From Diplonema japonicum (taxonomy: Eukaryota; Euglenozoa; Diplonemea; Diplonemida; Diplonemidae), in assembly GCA_964019335.1 (NCBI GenBank), contig OZ025698.1:1-64000 (forward strand): a stretch of DNA of 64,000 bases. Reading direction: 5' to 3'. The notes beneath the pieces are model-generated. The model was given only the letters and a program-made list of their open reading frames with translations, had not been told where the DNA came from and did not search any database. Position numbers and translations under genes: made by a program. Below are positions 30,029-40,877 of this stretch, piece by piece. Numbering within the stretch: position 1 is the stretch's first letter; each line of letters opens with the position of its first letter.

Positions 30029-31197
30029 TCATTTGCCGAAACAGCGAGTGCACGCCCAGGTTATGCACCCCGCACACTTCCTCGCGAAGGTGTCCTTTTC
30101 CTTCTGCTCCTTGCAGACACCGCAGCACCACACCGCTCCCTTTCGCGCTCCCTTCTCTGGGAACCGGTGCTTGCACGTCCTCGCGTGTTCGGCCATCGTC
30201 CGCTGCTCCGGGGACTCGGGTTCGTCCTCGTCGTTGAGGAGGCGCTTCTTGGGGTTTGGAGTAGACATCTGACTGTTCCCCGACTTCTTCTCCGGTTGCC
30301 CGGCGGATAGAACATTCGACTCATCGGTGGATGGTGCCTGCGGCATTTGCTCACCTGTCTGCTGTGCAGTGGGTGGCGCATCCGTTGTAGCTCCGGCAAG
30401 CCTCCCAGGTGAGGTCTTCTGCGCGGTCGAGCCAGCCCACTTGGGGTGCACACCAGGACACTCGGTTCACACTCCACACTCGGTTTGACCGCAGCGGCGA
30501 TACCCTTGCGAAGGCTTGCGAAGTCCCCCATCCCCCCGAGCCTCGTTACCCTGAGGTACCTCATCCTGCGTTCCTCCCCAATTAGGACTGGGAGGGGGAG
30601 CTTCAGGTTCTCCTCCAGATGCGTGGCATCGCCGTCCACCACCAGCTTCTTCCTGGTGATCAACACCATCCCGCAGCCCAACTGTTCGCCCCTGCTCGCG
30701 AGCTCCCTGTGCTCATCCAGCCACAGGTCGTACGCCTTCTGCGCGCCTTCCTCGTCCTCACGCACCATTACCCCCTCCCCCTTTGGCTCTGTGAGGACGG
30801 GGCAATGCCAGTCCGCCGGGTCCAGGCTCACCGCGCCCATTACCTTCCTTGCTGGCACCTTCGTCCACTTCAGCAAAGGCTTCGTCACTGTCTGCTTCGA
30901 CGCCTGTTTTCCTTGCTTCGCTTGTTGCTGTTGCTTATTCCCTTGTCCCTGCTGTTGACGCGGCTTCGTCTGTTGCTTCTTCTGTTGCTGTTGCTGTTTC
31001 ACCTTCTCCTGTCCTTGCACCTGCTCCTGTCCTTGCACCTGCTGCTGTCCACCCTGTGTGCCTGTTCCTCCCTCCATGATGTCCAGGGCCGTCTCCAACA
31101 GGAGGACGGCCGGCTCTTGCCACATGACACCCTTCTTCGCTAGTACCTTTGCCCTCATGATGATGGCAGTTACCATGTCCTTCAAATTTCCACCCAT
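30029..31197 (-). pseudogene. LINE L2 ORF1 (Gln-rich, PHD-like finger)
   Basis: Starts MGGNLKDMVTAIIMRAKVLA at 31197. Residues about 45-100 are Gln/Lys-rich. A mixed alpha/beta segment around VMGAVSLDPADWHCPV and MRYLRVTRLGGMGDF follows. A frameshift near 30450 moves into the frame 30029-30451, which ends with CCGVCKEQ...CAGCITWACTRCFGK, a Cys-x2-Cys/Cys-x2-Cys-x2-W-x-Cys-x2-Cys finger like the PHD-type fingers in some LINE ORF1 proteins. Likely an RNA-binding chaperone. Confidence 0.72.
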
Positions 31198-31199
31198 TT

Positions 31200-31599
31200 T
31201 TATAAAGGGGAGAAAGTGTTTTTTTTTTTTTTTTTTTTATATGGGTCGATTTCAAACCCCCCCCCCCAAAAAAAATGAGGCCAATTGACACTTTCGTTGC
31301 ATCTTTGGGCATGCCGCCCCCTTTAAAAAAAATTCTCCATATTTCCCGGCCCATATTAGGAAAGAACCCGGGTCAGAAATCGCTCAAGAGTGCTATTTTG
31401 ACCTATGAAAAATTCAGTTTTAGGGTCAAAATCGCGTTTTAGTGGTTTTGGTAAAGTCAGAGAGTATGCTTTCAATAGCAAGAAATAGCGGAACTCACTG
31501 CTAGAAGGTGGCTGAAATGATGTTGGAAGTGGAAACCTTCATTTCCTAGTCTTCTGCGGCTGAGATGTGCTGCTGCTGAGTGGGCGACCTCGTTTCTTT
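31200..31599. other. No gene seen; T-run, C/G-rich junk, LINE 5' flank
   Basis: T-run at 31221-31238 and C-run at 31258-31267. No coding evidence. Confidence 0.5.
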
Positions 31600-32285
31600 T
31601 TCATACTATTAGGCCTTCTACCGCATTTTGGGGGGTTTTAAGAGGCTCATTCGTAGGTGTACTTGGTGCTTTGGGCTTGTCCTGGGGTGTCGAGTATTTT
31701 TGTAATTTGGTTACTATTCTTTCTCGTTTTTCAAGTCCGGGAAGGCTATCAGGAACGTCCTCATACTCATCACAAGATTCATAGACTGGGGGCCTTTTCT
31801 CTGCCCTGTCTGCAGCGAGTTCTTTGATGATGTACTTTAGTTCTTTCTAGCTCGTGGACGCGCACGTAGCAAATACACCCTCCGGTGTGCTCCTGCACCT
31901 GTAAAATCCGGAAACTCAAGAATTTTCTTTTTGTACGGGCCAAAGACATCAGTAACTACATGCATGGCGCACCGTATCGTATTGGTGATGTTACTTATTT
32001 GTTCCACAGTTTTAATTGTTGTGGAACGAGGCACCCAAAACCAAAAAACACGAGAGAGCACACCAAAGTGGCTGTCCCTGTTGTTCTTGCCGTGTTTCTC
32101 CCCCAGAAACCACAGGGAAAACGTCCGATCGGGATATACAAAACGAAGACCAAAAAGAACAAAGTAGCAAAATTCCTTTGCACGAAAGTGACGCCCACCG
32201 TCAGTCCAGAGTATCCACTCCATTTTTTTCTTTATTTTTTTCTGTGCCCATGCTACTGTGGAACAAGACTTTTCCAACAGTAAGG
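31600..32285 (-). pseudogene. Unplaced transposase-like ORF
   Basis: Main frame 31837-32277 contains WILWTDGGRHFRAKEF, FLGEKHGKNNRDSHFGVLSR and AMHVVTDVFGP. Spacing of D-GG-HF and HGK-x-DSHFG resembles a domain I know from uncharacterised DDE-type transposases, though I cannot name the superfamily. A second frame to about 31600 (ELAADRAEKRPP...) may be its C-terminus. It stands head to head with the pogo-like gene at 32494, so the two could be parts of one element or neighbours by chance. Confidence 0.4.
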
Positions 32286-32493
32286 CCAGCTGCCCTTATT
32301 TCATCATGTGTGATGTGGTCAAGCCTCATGCCTCTGACCAATTGGCGCCGTGTGGTGTCTTGTTGGCTACTAAATCAACCAGAAAATGATAGCAGAAGTG
32401 CCGCTAGAAGTTCCCTTTTACACACCACTTCACAAACTAGTGCAGCACAGTCGTTGCCACTGACTTTGGTGGGGCACTGTCCTTTTCCACCAG

Positions 32494-33914
32494 CTGGGCT
32501 GACAAGCTTTGCAGCAGGAAAGGCTACAAAAGCCGCAGGCCCACCACCGGAAAACCTGGAAACGAGAAGGACAAAGAGAGGGCACGCTGTTTCGCCATGC
32601 AATTCAGGTCAATAATCGACACCCATAAAGTAAGGCCTGAATTGGTCTGGAATATGGACCAAACCTCCCTGCAGCTGTTGCCGTTGGGGTTAAAAACCAA
32701 AACGAAAAGGGGTGCAAAGGTCGTAAAAGTCCGTGGCTTGGGGGACAAACGGGCCATAACCGGACAGCTGGCTGTCTCCCTGGCTGGGGATAAGTTGCAT
32801 CCGCAACTTATATACAAAGGCAGAACGGAACCTGCAGCCGACAGGGTTTATCCAGGGTCCGTGCCCCGGGTCAAGCACCCGCCCGCCGAATGGAGCCTAA
32901 CGGCATCGCCCAGTCATTGGGCTAATTATGATACACTCAGTATCTGGGTCAAAAAGCTGTTTCTTCCTTTTTGCAGTAAAACCATCGATTCTCATGGTTT
33001 TGCCCCGAACGAGTCGATTCTGCTGCTTGTCGATGACTACAACTGTCATTCGACCGATGAGTTTTTGGAGTTGTTCGAAGGCACAAACGTGCACATTGCT
33101 TTTGTCCCCCCTGGGCTCACCTACATGGTTCAACCGATGGATATTGGGTTGAACGCAGCTGTAAAAGCATCTATTAAGAACAGTTATAAAAAGTGGGCTA
33201 CACGAAGGCTCGACAAGCTGATTGCCTCAGGGGCGGCGGCTGAATCATGGGAGGTGCCCTCTACTAGCTCGATTAAAGGGCCTCACTTGAGGTATGCCAC
33301 GAGGCTTTTTCTTTTCCTGTTTTTTTCCTAGGTGGGTCGAAACAGCCTGGGATGCTGTCTCCGGCCAGTCGATCAGGAACAGCTGGGCTTCCTGTTTTGG
33401 CCACTACCTGGAACCCGGATGGAGCCCAATTTGGGAGTTTTCGGTACTTGCTGCATACGCCGGTGTTGCGTGTGTGCTGGCTGTTGGAAAAACATGGGAG
33501 GAAGAGTGGGAAGAGGACTGGAGCTGGGAGGAGGTCTGGGAAGAGGAGGAAGACGAGTACTCCCTATATGCCAGGCTTGCCCAGGACATGGAGCATGGAC
33601 GTGTGGAAGTCATCGACGTAGATGCATCTTCCGACACGACCACCGTGTCCGCCGCCTCGACGATAACCGAAGAAACCTTTTCCGTTTCTTCAGACTCGTC
33701 AGTGGAGATACTCCCCAGTCTCACCCAGCAACGGCTGGATGACGCTGCCGCCAGGAGGGCCGCCAAGAAGGCAACAGCTAAGCCTGCAAGAAAGAAGGCA
33801 GCAGCCAAGCCCACAGGCAAGAAGGCAGCAGCTAAGCCCGCAAGCAAGAAAGCAGCAGCTAAGCCCGCAGGCAAGAAGGCAGCGGCCAAACCCGGAGGCA
33901 AGGTAGCACAGTAG
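32494..33914 (+). CDS. Pogo/Tigger-like DDE transposase with H1-like tail, one intron
   Basis: Exon from a splice acceptor at 32493 (first ATG 32597) to 33291, 40-nt intron, then exon 33332-33914. The DDE superfamily triad is visible: LVWNMDQTS (D1), ILLLVDDYNCHST (D2), YMVQPMDIGLNAAVKA (D3). After the splice, RWVETAWDAVSGQSIRNSW matches the usual domain end. A Trp/Glu-rich acidic stretch (about 33500-33570), a VEVIDVDASSD segment and five AAAKPxxKK repeats as in histone H1 tails follow. The frame is intact. The DNA-binding N-terminus is not identified upstream, where only one non-matching frame precedes the acceptor. It may be an active transposase or a domesticated DNA-binding protein. Confidence 0.75.
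33292..33331 (+). other. 40-nt spliceosomal intron
   Basis: GTATGCC at the 5' end, long T-rich tract, CCTAG at the 3' end. Removing it joins the frame of HLR to WVETAW within the transposase domain, which supports it strongly. Confidence 0.85.
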
Positions 33915-34130
33915 ATGGCTCTGCCCCCCCTTTTTTTCTTTTCTCTTTGCCTTTTATCAATCAGTTTAATCTTGAGCTTTATGCCCACACGGTATCTTCT
34001 TCCAGGGATAATACGGACACGAAACACATGACCCAGATACCCAGTGGTTTGGTGGCGGTTTCTTCGCGCGGTTGCCGTTTGCAGCCCAGGCCAGTATGTA
34101 GGTGGTAGTGGACCAGGCCCTGACGACCTT

Positions 34131-34234
34131 ACAGGAAAAACTCCCGGACGGAAAAACTCCCGGACGGAAAAACTCCCGGACACCAAAAAAACTCGGACAT
34201 TTTTCCGTCCGGGAGTTTTTCGTTTTACAGTATT
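34131..34234. repeat. Short inverted-repeat element with ACTCCCGGAC tandem
   Basis: Three tandem copies of GGAAAAACTCCCGGAC, then its reverse complement TCCGGGAGTTTTTCG, ending ACAGTATT. Related ends occur at 41923-42226 and a partial at 51912-51950, suggesting a MITE family. Confidence 0.6.
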
Positions 34235-34689
34235 TCAAAATTTGCTTTTTCGCTAAGTACTTTCTTTTGAACACGGTCCCTGGACTTCAAAATATGGCAT
34301 TGTTGCGCGGTTTATTTTGTCTTGGAACTACATTTTGCGTTAAAAGTTTTGTTTTAAACCGGCAGGGTTGGCTTAAAATGAAATCAGATGGTCAAAATAG
34401 CAGCGAAAACGTGAGTCTCCCCCGACTGGTCAGAAAAAGAAGAAAAAGACGATGAGGCGGTCAAAGAGGGGCCGGAAACGATGCTTGGGTGGGAGAAATA
34501 CTCCCAAAGACCCGAAACATATCACTTCCGTGAAAAGGTGGGCTCAGGACACCTCTAGGTGAAGCGGCCAATGAGGAGGGTGTTTTTAATCTTTTTTTTA
34601 CACACGCAGTACTTGAGCTCATAGTTTCTTCCCCGAACGGTCGTTTCGATTCAAAAAAACAGCGGAATCTGAATCTTTCCATCCCAGAG

Positions 34690-35670
34690 TACAAAATTTG
34701 GCTTGGGTTGGTCCTGTTAATGGGTTTACGCTCGGCACCGAACATGAAGAGCTACTGGACAACAAATTCTATTTTAACCATCCCGGCTTTTGAGAAAATG
34801 AGCAAACCGATTCGTTGACATGCAGCGCTACCTCACCTTTGACAACCTGGAAAACATCAGTAAAGCCTGAAACTGCACCTCATGCGCAGGTTTCTTGACA
34901 TCATTGTCAACCGGTGTAGGACTGTGCGGACCCCTGACAAGTGGTTGTCTGTTGACGACAGTGTTATCCCGACAACAATGAAAGTCATGGCACCACGAAA
35001 AAACAACTCGGCATCAAGGTAATCGCTACATGCGACTCATAAAGCGGTTACCTGGCGAATTTCAACATTTTCAGCAAGAAGTCCACAACACAGGACCTAG
35101 TCATGCGTGCTGTCGACTCCTAAGGGTTTGCTGTCGACCCCTGACCGCAAGACGAGCTCCAGGGGACTGGAGTTCGGCATGTTGAAAACCCGGAAGTGGA
35201 CCATGGTCGTTTTTTATTGGGTCCTGGAAAGCTGTGTTGCCAACTCCTCCATAATCTGGAAGAAGAGCAGGGAATGTGGCAAAAATTACGGCTTCCCGAG
35301 CTTCAAAGAAGAACTTGTTGGAAAGCTTCTCACCCATGCCCCAAAAACCGATAGCACACACCCCCCAACAACACCGTCACCGACCCCCAAGCGCAAACAC
35401 GCTAACAATGAGGATTCCCTCACTCAGAAATACCCAAAACGTCTCGATTTGACCCTAAATCACACCTCCGAGACCACGATGAACGGAACGAAGGTGAGGA
35501 GGGTGCTCTGTGCTGTTCCTGGGTGCGGGAAGAAGGTGCAAACGTGGTGCCCCTGTTGCAAAACCCCCTTATGCAAAACTTGTTTTTTGCCCTTGCATGC
35601 TACCCCAGCTGAAAAAAAACTTACTAGTTGCTTTTTTTCATCCCACAGCCCCAAAAAGTCTCCAGACTGA
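34690..35670 (+). pseudogene. piggyBac-type transposase relic
   Basis: Broken frames spell LLMGLRSAPNMKSYWTTNS (N-terminal domain), then LMRRFLDIIVNRCR and WLSVDDSVIPTTMK (the first catalytic region, SIDE-like), then from 35107 KTRKWTMVVFYWVLESCVAN and a Cys-rich end VLCAVPGCGKKVQTWCPCCK, CKTCF. The catalytic middle between about 35010 and 35150 is shortened. Inactive. Confidence 0.75.
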
Positions 35671-36173
35671 CCTCAATCCTAGAGTTCAGGGCACCAAATA
35701 GAACGGCACCGAAGGGAACCTGCACCTGGTGAAAGTGCAATCGTTGGAGGGGGGGAAAAGAAAAAAAAGAAAAATAAAAAGAAAAAAAAAAGTTTTCTTT
35801 TTCCTAAACCACCCTCGGAATATGTTCTTTCTTTTTTTTTTCTTTTAAAAAACCTAGAACCCATATCAAACAATCTTTTTCATTTTCTTTCTTTTAAACC
35901 TTTAAACCAGGAAGATTAAAAATTTTAACCATCTACCTACGGACCATTTTTGCCCACCAGGGGGTAAACTTTCAAAACTTCAAAAAAAGCTATTCCAGCG
36001 CAACGCTGGGGCTATATGCCCCCGGAAATGCCTCCAGATGTCCCAATTCTAGAGAGAGGGTGCCCACAGCAGGGTCCACCCCCACAACATTGTCAAAAAT
36101 ATCGTTCCCGAAGTGCCCGAGAGGGGGTACAAAAACAAGTCAAAAAAAATCGACTGTAAAATTCTATAAAAAG
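35671..36173. other. No gene seen; flanks of two piggyBac relics
   Basis: A-rich and T-rich tracts (35750-35850). No gene supported. Confidence 0.5.
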
Positions 36174-37400
36174 CTATTTAAGGCCTTCTTGACGCGGTTC
36201 GTATGTGCCCCAGGGCTGGGGAACTTCTTTTTTGACCCCGAGAGGGGTTTCTGGGGTATCCCCGGCAAGGTGGTAGTCTTTGAAGCACGGAGTCACGCAA
36301 AGTTGTACCAAGCAGGCTGAACACTGAAATAGGGGTCTTTTCGACTTGCAATGCTTGCACCGCACGTTGCACTACTTTTTCGGGGAAATGGTCCCAGAAG
36401 GTACTGTCACGGCGCATTGGGGTCTCAGAGCACTCGTTCTGTGTTTCGGGGCATGGTATTGGGGCAGCCTGCTCTGTAGTTGACTTTATCTGTTGTTTAG
36501 ACTGCCTCCCTAGTAGCCCTTCGATGACTGCCTCTTTGAAAGGCGTGAATCCACTGTCGTTCGTACTCAGGGTGTTGGGGGGCAAGGCTTCTTTCCAAAC
36601 AAGCCAAGCATTCGCCAGAGATTTACCTAACAAGTACAAAAATAGTATACTTTTAGGGGCCACTTTTAAGTCATAAGGGAGCGTTTATGGCGTTTTGTCA
36701 CAGCATCACCCAGCGTCGGTTCCGCCCATTGCGGTGTTGTAAAGGGGGCGGGATGTCCTTTCCGGCTTTCATTCTCTTTTGGCCGACACGTCAAATTCGA
36801 CTTCACCGGAACATCCAACGTCGACAGAAAGCACGCTGGCATGATGTCATGCCACGTTGTGGTGCAAAGGATGCTCGCGTGCTGGTGGAACTGGGTGTCC
36901 CCACGGGATGCGCGTCCTTGGGCTTGCGGCCTCGATTCTTTGGGGCATCCATGATCTCCGGGAGGCCTTTGCGATAAGTAGAAGTCAGCACGCTTGTTTG
37001 TTTCGCTGTGGAAACACAGATTTCCCAGAATAGTCAAAAAGCGGTCTCTTGACATGACGGTGGCGTACCCAGGGGTGTAGTTGAGACGTGGAGCCAGTGT
37101 GCCAGAATAATCTGGCTTGATATCCAAGTCCATCGACAAAAGGGCACCTAAGAAGGTATGCAGAGAAGCAGCATCGAGATCCAGGGAGACACCTTTTTTA
37201 GCCGCATTTGCCACATTGTTCGAAGTTATGACCCGAATAACGTTTGGGACGAGCATTTGGGAGAATATATGGTATGGCGTTGAGCCTTTGATGTCAAAAC
37301 AGGGTCCACAAGGATTCCGATCTTCACGAAACCGGATGCCTTCCAACTGCTCCGGCTTTGCTGTCCAATCACCCTGCTGTGACTCGGAATCGGTCGAATT
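36174..37400 (-). pseudogene. piggyBac-type transposase relic, internally deleted
   Basis: Frame 36666-37346 has the N-terminal domain (DPCFDIKGSTPYHIF-like start, LHTFLGALLSMDLDIKPDY, VMSRDRFLTILGNLCFHSE). It then jumps to the late region TSTYRKGLPEIMDAPKNRGRK in a second frame, and frame 36178-36663 carries LLGKSLANAWLVWKEA. The Cys-rich end MRCKHCKSKRPLFQCSACLV, LCVTPCFKDYH lies at 36290-36365. The DDE core is deleted. A 68-bp copy of its middle lies at 43128-43195. Confidence 0.78.
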
Positions 37401-37733
37401 CGTATCAGAATCACTGTTTATATTAGGGATGAGCCATCAGTGCTGCCATCACTCATAACGTCCTCTTCCGGCCTCTTTCCGGGCGCCTTTTTTTGAAGTG
37501 ATTTTTAAGGGTAAATTTGGGCTGGCGTTTTTTTCATTTTTTCATTTTCTTGTTAAGTTAGGGCAGCATTTAGTTTATTTTTCTCATATTTTCCGCGCAG
37601 GACCCCGCCGGCAAGAAAGGGCCGGGCTGTATTGTATTGAAAGCCCTTTGCGTAACAGATTCTTTTTCAAATCGTCTATATATAGACGCTCGTTGGTAGA
37701 TGGTTAAGATAGAAAGAAACAACAACAAAAAAA
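37401..37733. other. No gene seen between piggyBac relic and LRR array
   Basis: Contains a short AT palindrome TCTATATATAGA at 37675-37686. No coding support. Confidence 0.5.
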
Positions 37734-38239
37734 TTAAAAATAAGCTTTATTCTCGTGCGGGTTTGCAGGATTTGCGGGTTTGCGGGATCCATGCAAAAAG
37801 TCACTCCCAATGGAGGTCACACACTGCCCAGGGTCCGTCACTCGGAAGTGACGAAGGCCAGAAGGGAAATATTCTGTGTGAAGGCGAAGGCACTCATCAC
37901 CCGATGCCTCCACCTGAAGAAGAAGGTCAGGGTCCTCCTCCAAACGCCGTCCCATCGCCTCCCTTGTATCTTCTGAAGACAGCTCCTGTGAAGAGACACA
38001 TCGTGTTGTGCACATTGCAGCAGAGAAGGAGTTCGCACCCCTCCCACATCCCCAGCTGCTGTACCTCATTCTCACTGAAAGTGTCATCCAGTTCTTCACC
38101 TTCGAAGTGCAAGAGGAAGGTTCCCACCTCCACCGCAGAAGCCTTTGCCGCCTTCCTGTACAGGTCCTTCACCGTGTCAAGGCCTCCCCGCTCCGTGCGT
38201 CTTCCCGTCTTCCATCTTCACGAACACCGTCAGGCTCAT
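37734..38239 (-). pseudogene. Ubiquitin-like head/LRR protein, truncated copy (LRR-1)
   Basis: Start codon at 38239 (MSLTVFVKMEDGK). Near-identical to the 5' half of 38591-39637, but a 5-bp deletion after MEDGKTH and a 2-bp deletion at about 37998 (AGACACATCG versus AGACACACATCG) break the frame. The LRR part is missing: after IGSDFLHG the gene runs into 3-4 units of the GGGTTTGC satellite (37756-37787). Confidence 0.85.
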
Positions 38240-38590
38240 TTTCTTATTTATTTCGTTGTTGGTTGCAAACAAAAGCTGTGTTGATTGGACCAATATTCTG
38301 AAATCAGTTTTCAGACTAAAATATAATATAATGGAATGGAAAGATGTAGTAAATTGCGTTCAACGTGTCGCTGATTCTTTCTCCTGTAAATTCGACTCCC
38401 GTTTCGACCTGCCAAGCCGTTCCCACGAGGTGGGGTGGAAGTGTTTTGAGACGCTTTACCGGGTTTGGGGCTCTTTACTGGCACTGTTCTTCACCTTGGT
38501 TGATCATCCTTCCTGTGCAGCCCTTCCATCCTTTTGTGTGCTTCCGTTCACCTGCCCAGGTAGTAAGTTTTTGTAATCAAACTCAGTTCA

Positions 38591-39637
38591 TCAACACACA
38601 ACACAACACTTGAAGCATGTCCTTGGCCGCTTGCGTTCCCCCAAAGGTACATTGTCGCAGTAGTAGTGTTCCCCAACAACTGTGACCCTCTCCCTCAGAT
38701 CCCCGAAGTCAACGGTGGTCAGAGAACGGCAGTCACAAAGAAAACCGCTTCCCAATCTTTTCAAGTTCCGCATCGCACTCAGGTCAACAGAAGTGAGGGA
38801 GGTGCAATTACTCAGAAAATAGTCTCCCACCGACACCACACCAGGAAGGCCAAAATCCACAGAAGTGAGGGAAGTGCAATTGCTGAGAAACCTGTTACCG
38901 ATCACTGTGACATTCCGAAGGGGGCCCACATCAAGGGTCTGCAGAGACTTGCAAGATGACATGAAAGATTGATCCACCTCCGTCACGTTCTGAAGGGGTC
39001 CCAGATCCACCAGTGTCAGGGATTCACAGTAACTGAGGAAACCAAACTCAAGTTTCTTGATATTGTGAAAGGGAGCGAGGTCAATGGCCTGCAACGATTT
39101 GCATCTAGAAAGAAAATAAAGTCCTACTACTCGAACACACTGAAGGGAGGTGAGGTCAAGGGTGACAAGTGATGTGCATCCATGCAAAAAGTCACTCCCA
39201 ATGGAGGTCACACACTGCCCAGGGTCCGTCACTCGGAGGTGACGAAGGCCAGAAGGGAAATATTCTGTGTGAAGGCGAAGGCACTTCACACCCGATGCCT
39301 CCACCTGAAGAAGAAGGTCAGGGTCCTCCTCCAAACGCCGTCCCATCGCCTTCCTTGTATCTTCTGAAGACAGCTCCTGTGAAGAGACACACATCGTGTT
39401 GTGCACATTGCAGCAGAGAAGGAGTTCGCACCCCTCCCACATCCCCAGCTGCTGTACCTCATTCTCACTGAAAGTGTCATCCAGTTCTTCACCTTCGAAG
39501 TGCAAGAGGAAGGTTCCCACCTCCACCCCAGAAGTCTTTGCCGCCTTCCTGTACAGGTCCTTCACCGTGTCAAGGCCTCCCAGATCCACATCGTGCGCCT
39601 TCCCGTCTTCCATCTTCACGAACACCGTCAGGCTCAT
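38591..39637 (-). CDS. Ubiquitin-like head fused to BspA-like LRRs (LRR-2), intact
   Basis: 348 aa from the ATG at 39637; upstream codons in frame are 5' UTR, because paralogs share the same start context (AAATGAGCCTGACGG). Residues 1-80 are a beta-grasp fold (VFVKMEDGKAHDV, TVKDLYRKAA, LLHFEGEELDD). A linker with PSGLRHLRVTDPGQCVTSI follows, then 8-9 repeats of about 24 aa of the form F-L-x-x-C-x-S-L-x-x-V-D-L-x-x-L, typical of BspA-type LRRs. It ends CFKCCVVC, a Cys-rich tail that might be lipidated. No signal peptide, so probably cytosolic. The only fully intact member in the window. Confidence 0.85.
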   Translation of the reverse strand: MSLTVFVKMEDGKAHDVDLGGLDTVKDLYRKAAKTSGVEVGTFLLHFEGEELDDTFSENEVQQLGMWEGCELLLCCNVHNTMCVSSQELSSEDTRKAMGRRLEEDPDLLLQVEASGVKCLRLHTEYFPSGLRHLRVTDPGQCVTSIGSDFLHGCTSLVTLDLTSLQCVRVVGLYFLSRCKSLQAIDLAPFHNIKKLEFGFLSYCESLTLVDLGPLQNVTEVDQSFMSSCKSLQTLDVGPLRNVTVIGNRFLSNCTSLTSVDFGLPGVVSVGDYFLSNCTSLTSVDLSAMRNLKRLGSGFLCDCRSLTTVDFGDLRERVTVVGEHYYCDNVPLGERKRPRTCFKCCVVC

Positions 39638-40157
39638 TTCTATTTTCTTTGTAGTTATTTGCAAACAGAATCCTGTGACAGTGTTGGTTGGACTAAAATC
39701 CTGGATCGCTTTTGAAAAGAGAATAATGGAATGGAAAGACGTAGTAAATCTGCGTTCAATCGGCGTTTCGACTGCCAAGCCGTTCCCACGAGGTCGTTGA
39801 AATGATAATGCGGTGGTGGGGTGGAAGTGTTTTGAGACGCTTTACTGGGTTTGCAGAATCTTTTAACACTGTCTTACAATATTTCTACTTTGGGTACGGG
39901 GATGGGATCTCGTGTTGGGGTTCTGCACTTTGCCTTCTTCGACCGGTCCATGGTGTAGACAGTGATGCTAGTAGTAGTCGTGGTACGTGGGAAGACTTTC
40001 TTGCCTCGTCTGATCGGTCGGCTGCTGTGGTGGCGGGTAGCACTTTACATTCTTTCTTTAAATAAATCAAATTTCTTCCTCTTTTCATTGGTTTCTTCCT
40101 TTGACCCAATCCCCTCACTCTTCTCTTTTCTTTATCACGCGTAATCGGGGTGGTCCG

Positions 40158-40562
40158 TTATGGGGGGACTTCTCTTTTTTCACACTGCTTCGTCTGACTG
40201 GCGTAGGACATCCCGTACAGCTCCAAATACCTAAGAAAGAAACATGTGTTAAGTGTTTTGTTATCAAACTCAGTCATCAGCACACAACACAACGCTTGAA
40301 GGTTGCCCTTGGCCACTTGCGTTCCCCCAAAGGTACATTGTTGCAGGAACATGCAGTCCTCCCCAACAACTGTGACCCTCTCCTGTACCTCATTCTCACT
40401 GAAAGTGTCATCCAGTTCTTCACCTTCGAAGTGCAAGAGGAAGGTTCCCACCTCCACCGCAGAAGCCTTTGCCGCCTTCCTGTACAGGTCCTTCACCGTG
40501 TCAAGGCCTCCCCGCTCCACATCGTGCGTCTTCCCGTCTTCCATCTTCACGAACACCGTCTT
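40158..40562 (-). pseudogene. Ubiquitin-like head/LRR protein, LRRs deleted (LRR-3)
   Basis: The head (VFVKMEDGKTHDV ... ELDDTFSENEVQ) joins directly to ERVTVVGED, the segment near the C-terminus of LRR-2, so the linker and all LRRs are lost in one deletion. The normal ATG is missing; the frame then runs into unrelated sequence. Confidence 0.8.
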
Positions 40563-40877
40563 GTGTGAAATATAGAAGAATAAGAAAAACTCAAAGTCTC
40601 AAGGCAATTGAGGTGTTGGATTGCATTTCGGCAAACGGCATGCGTGCTAGCATCACGCGTCAATTGCACCTAAAGTGGGAACACTCTGGCTACGTTGCCT
40701 TCCTTCCTGTTCAGCCTTGAACCCTCTAACATCCCTTCCTTCTCCTTTTTGTTCAGCCTTTTCATTCAGTTTGCCCCGATCTATTCTTCTTTTACATTTC
40801 TTTTTCACCTGTATGGGTATAGAAGGGCGGGTTTCAAAAAAATGGGGGAGTAAGATTTTACAATGAAACTCAGTTCA

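Larger units (their letters stand above)
25636..31199 (-). mobile_element. LINE copy L2, nearly full length, inactive
   Basis: Reading from 31199 leftward: ORF1 (Gln-rich, then a Cys-rich finger), a 2A-like motif, endonuclease, basic linker, reverse transcriptase with intact YADD, C-terminal zinc knuckle, conserved LAIDFE tail domain, and a 3' end also found at 5312-5390. About six frameshifts or stops separate the modules. It is the most complete LINE here and shows the family architecture. Confidence 0.9.
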
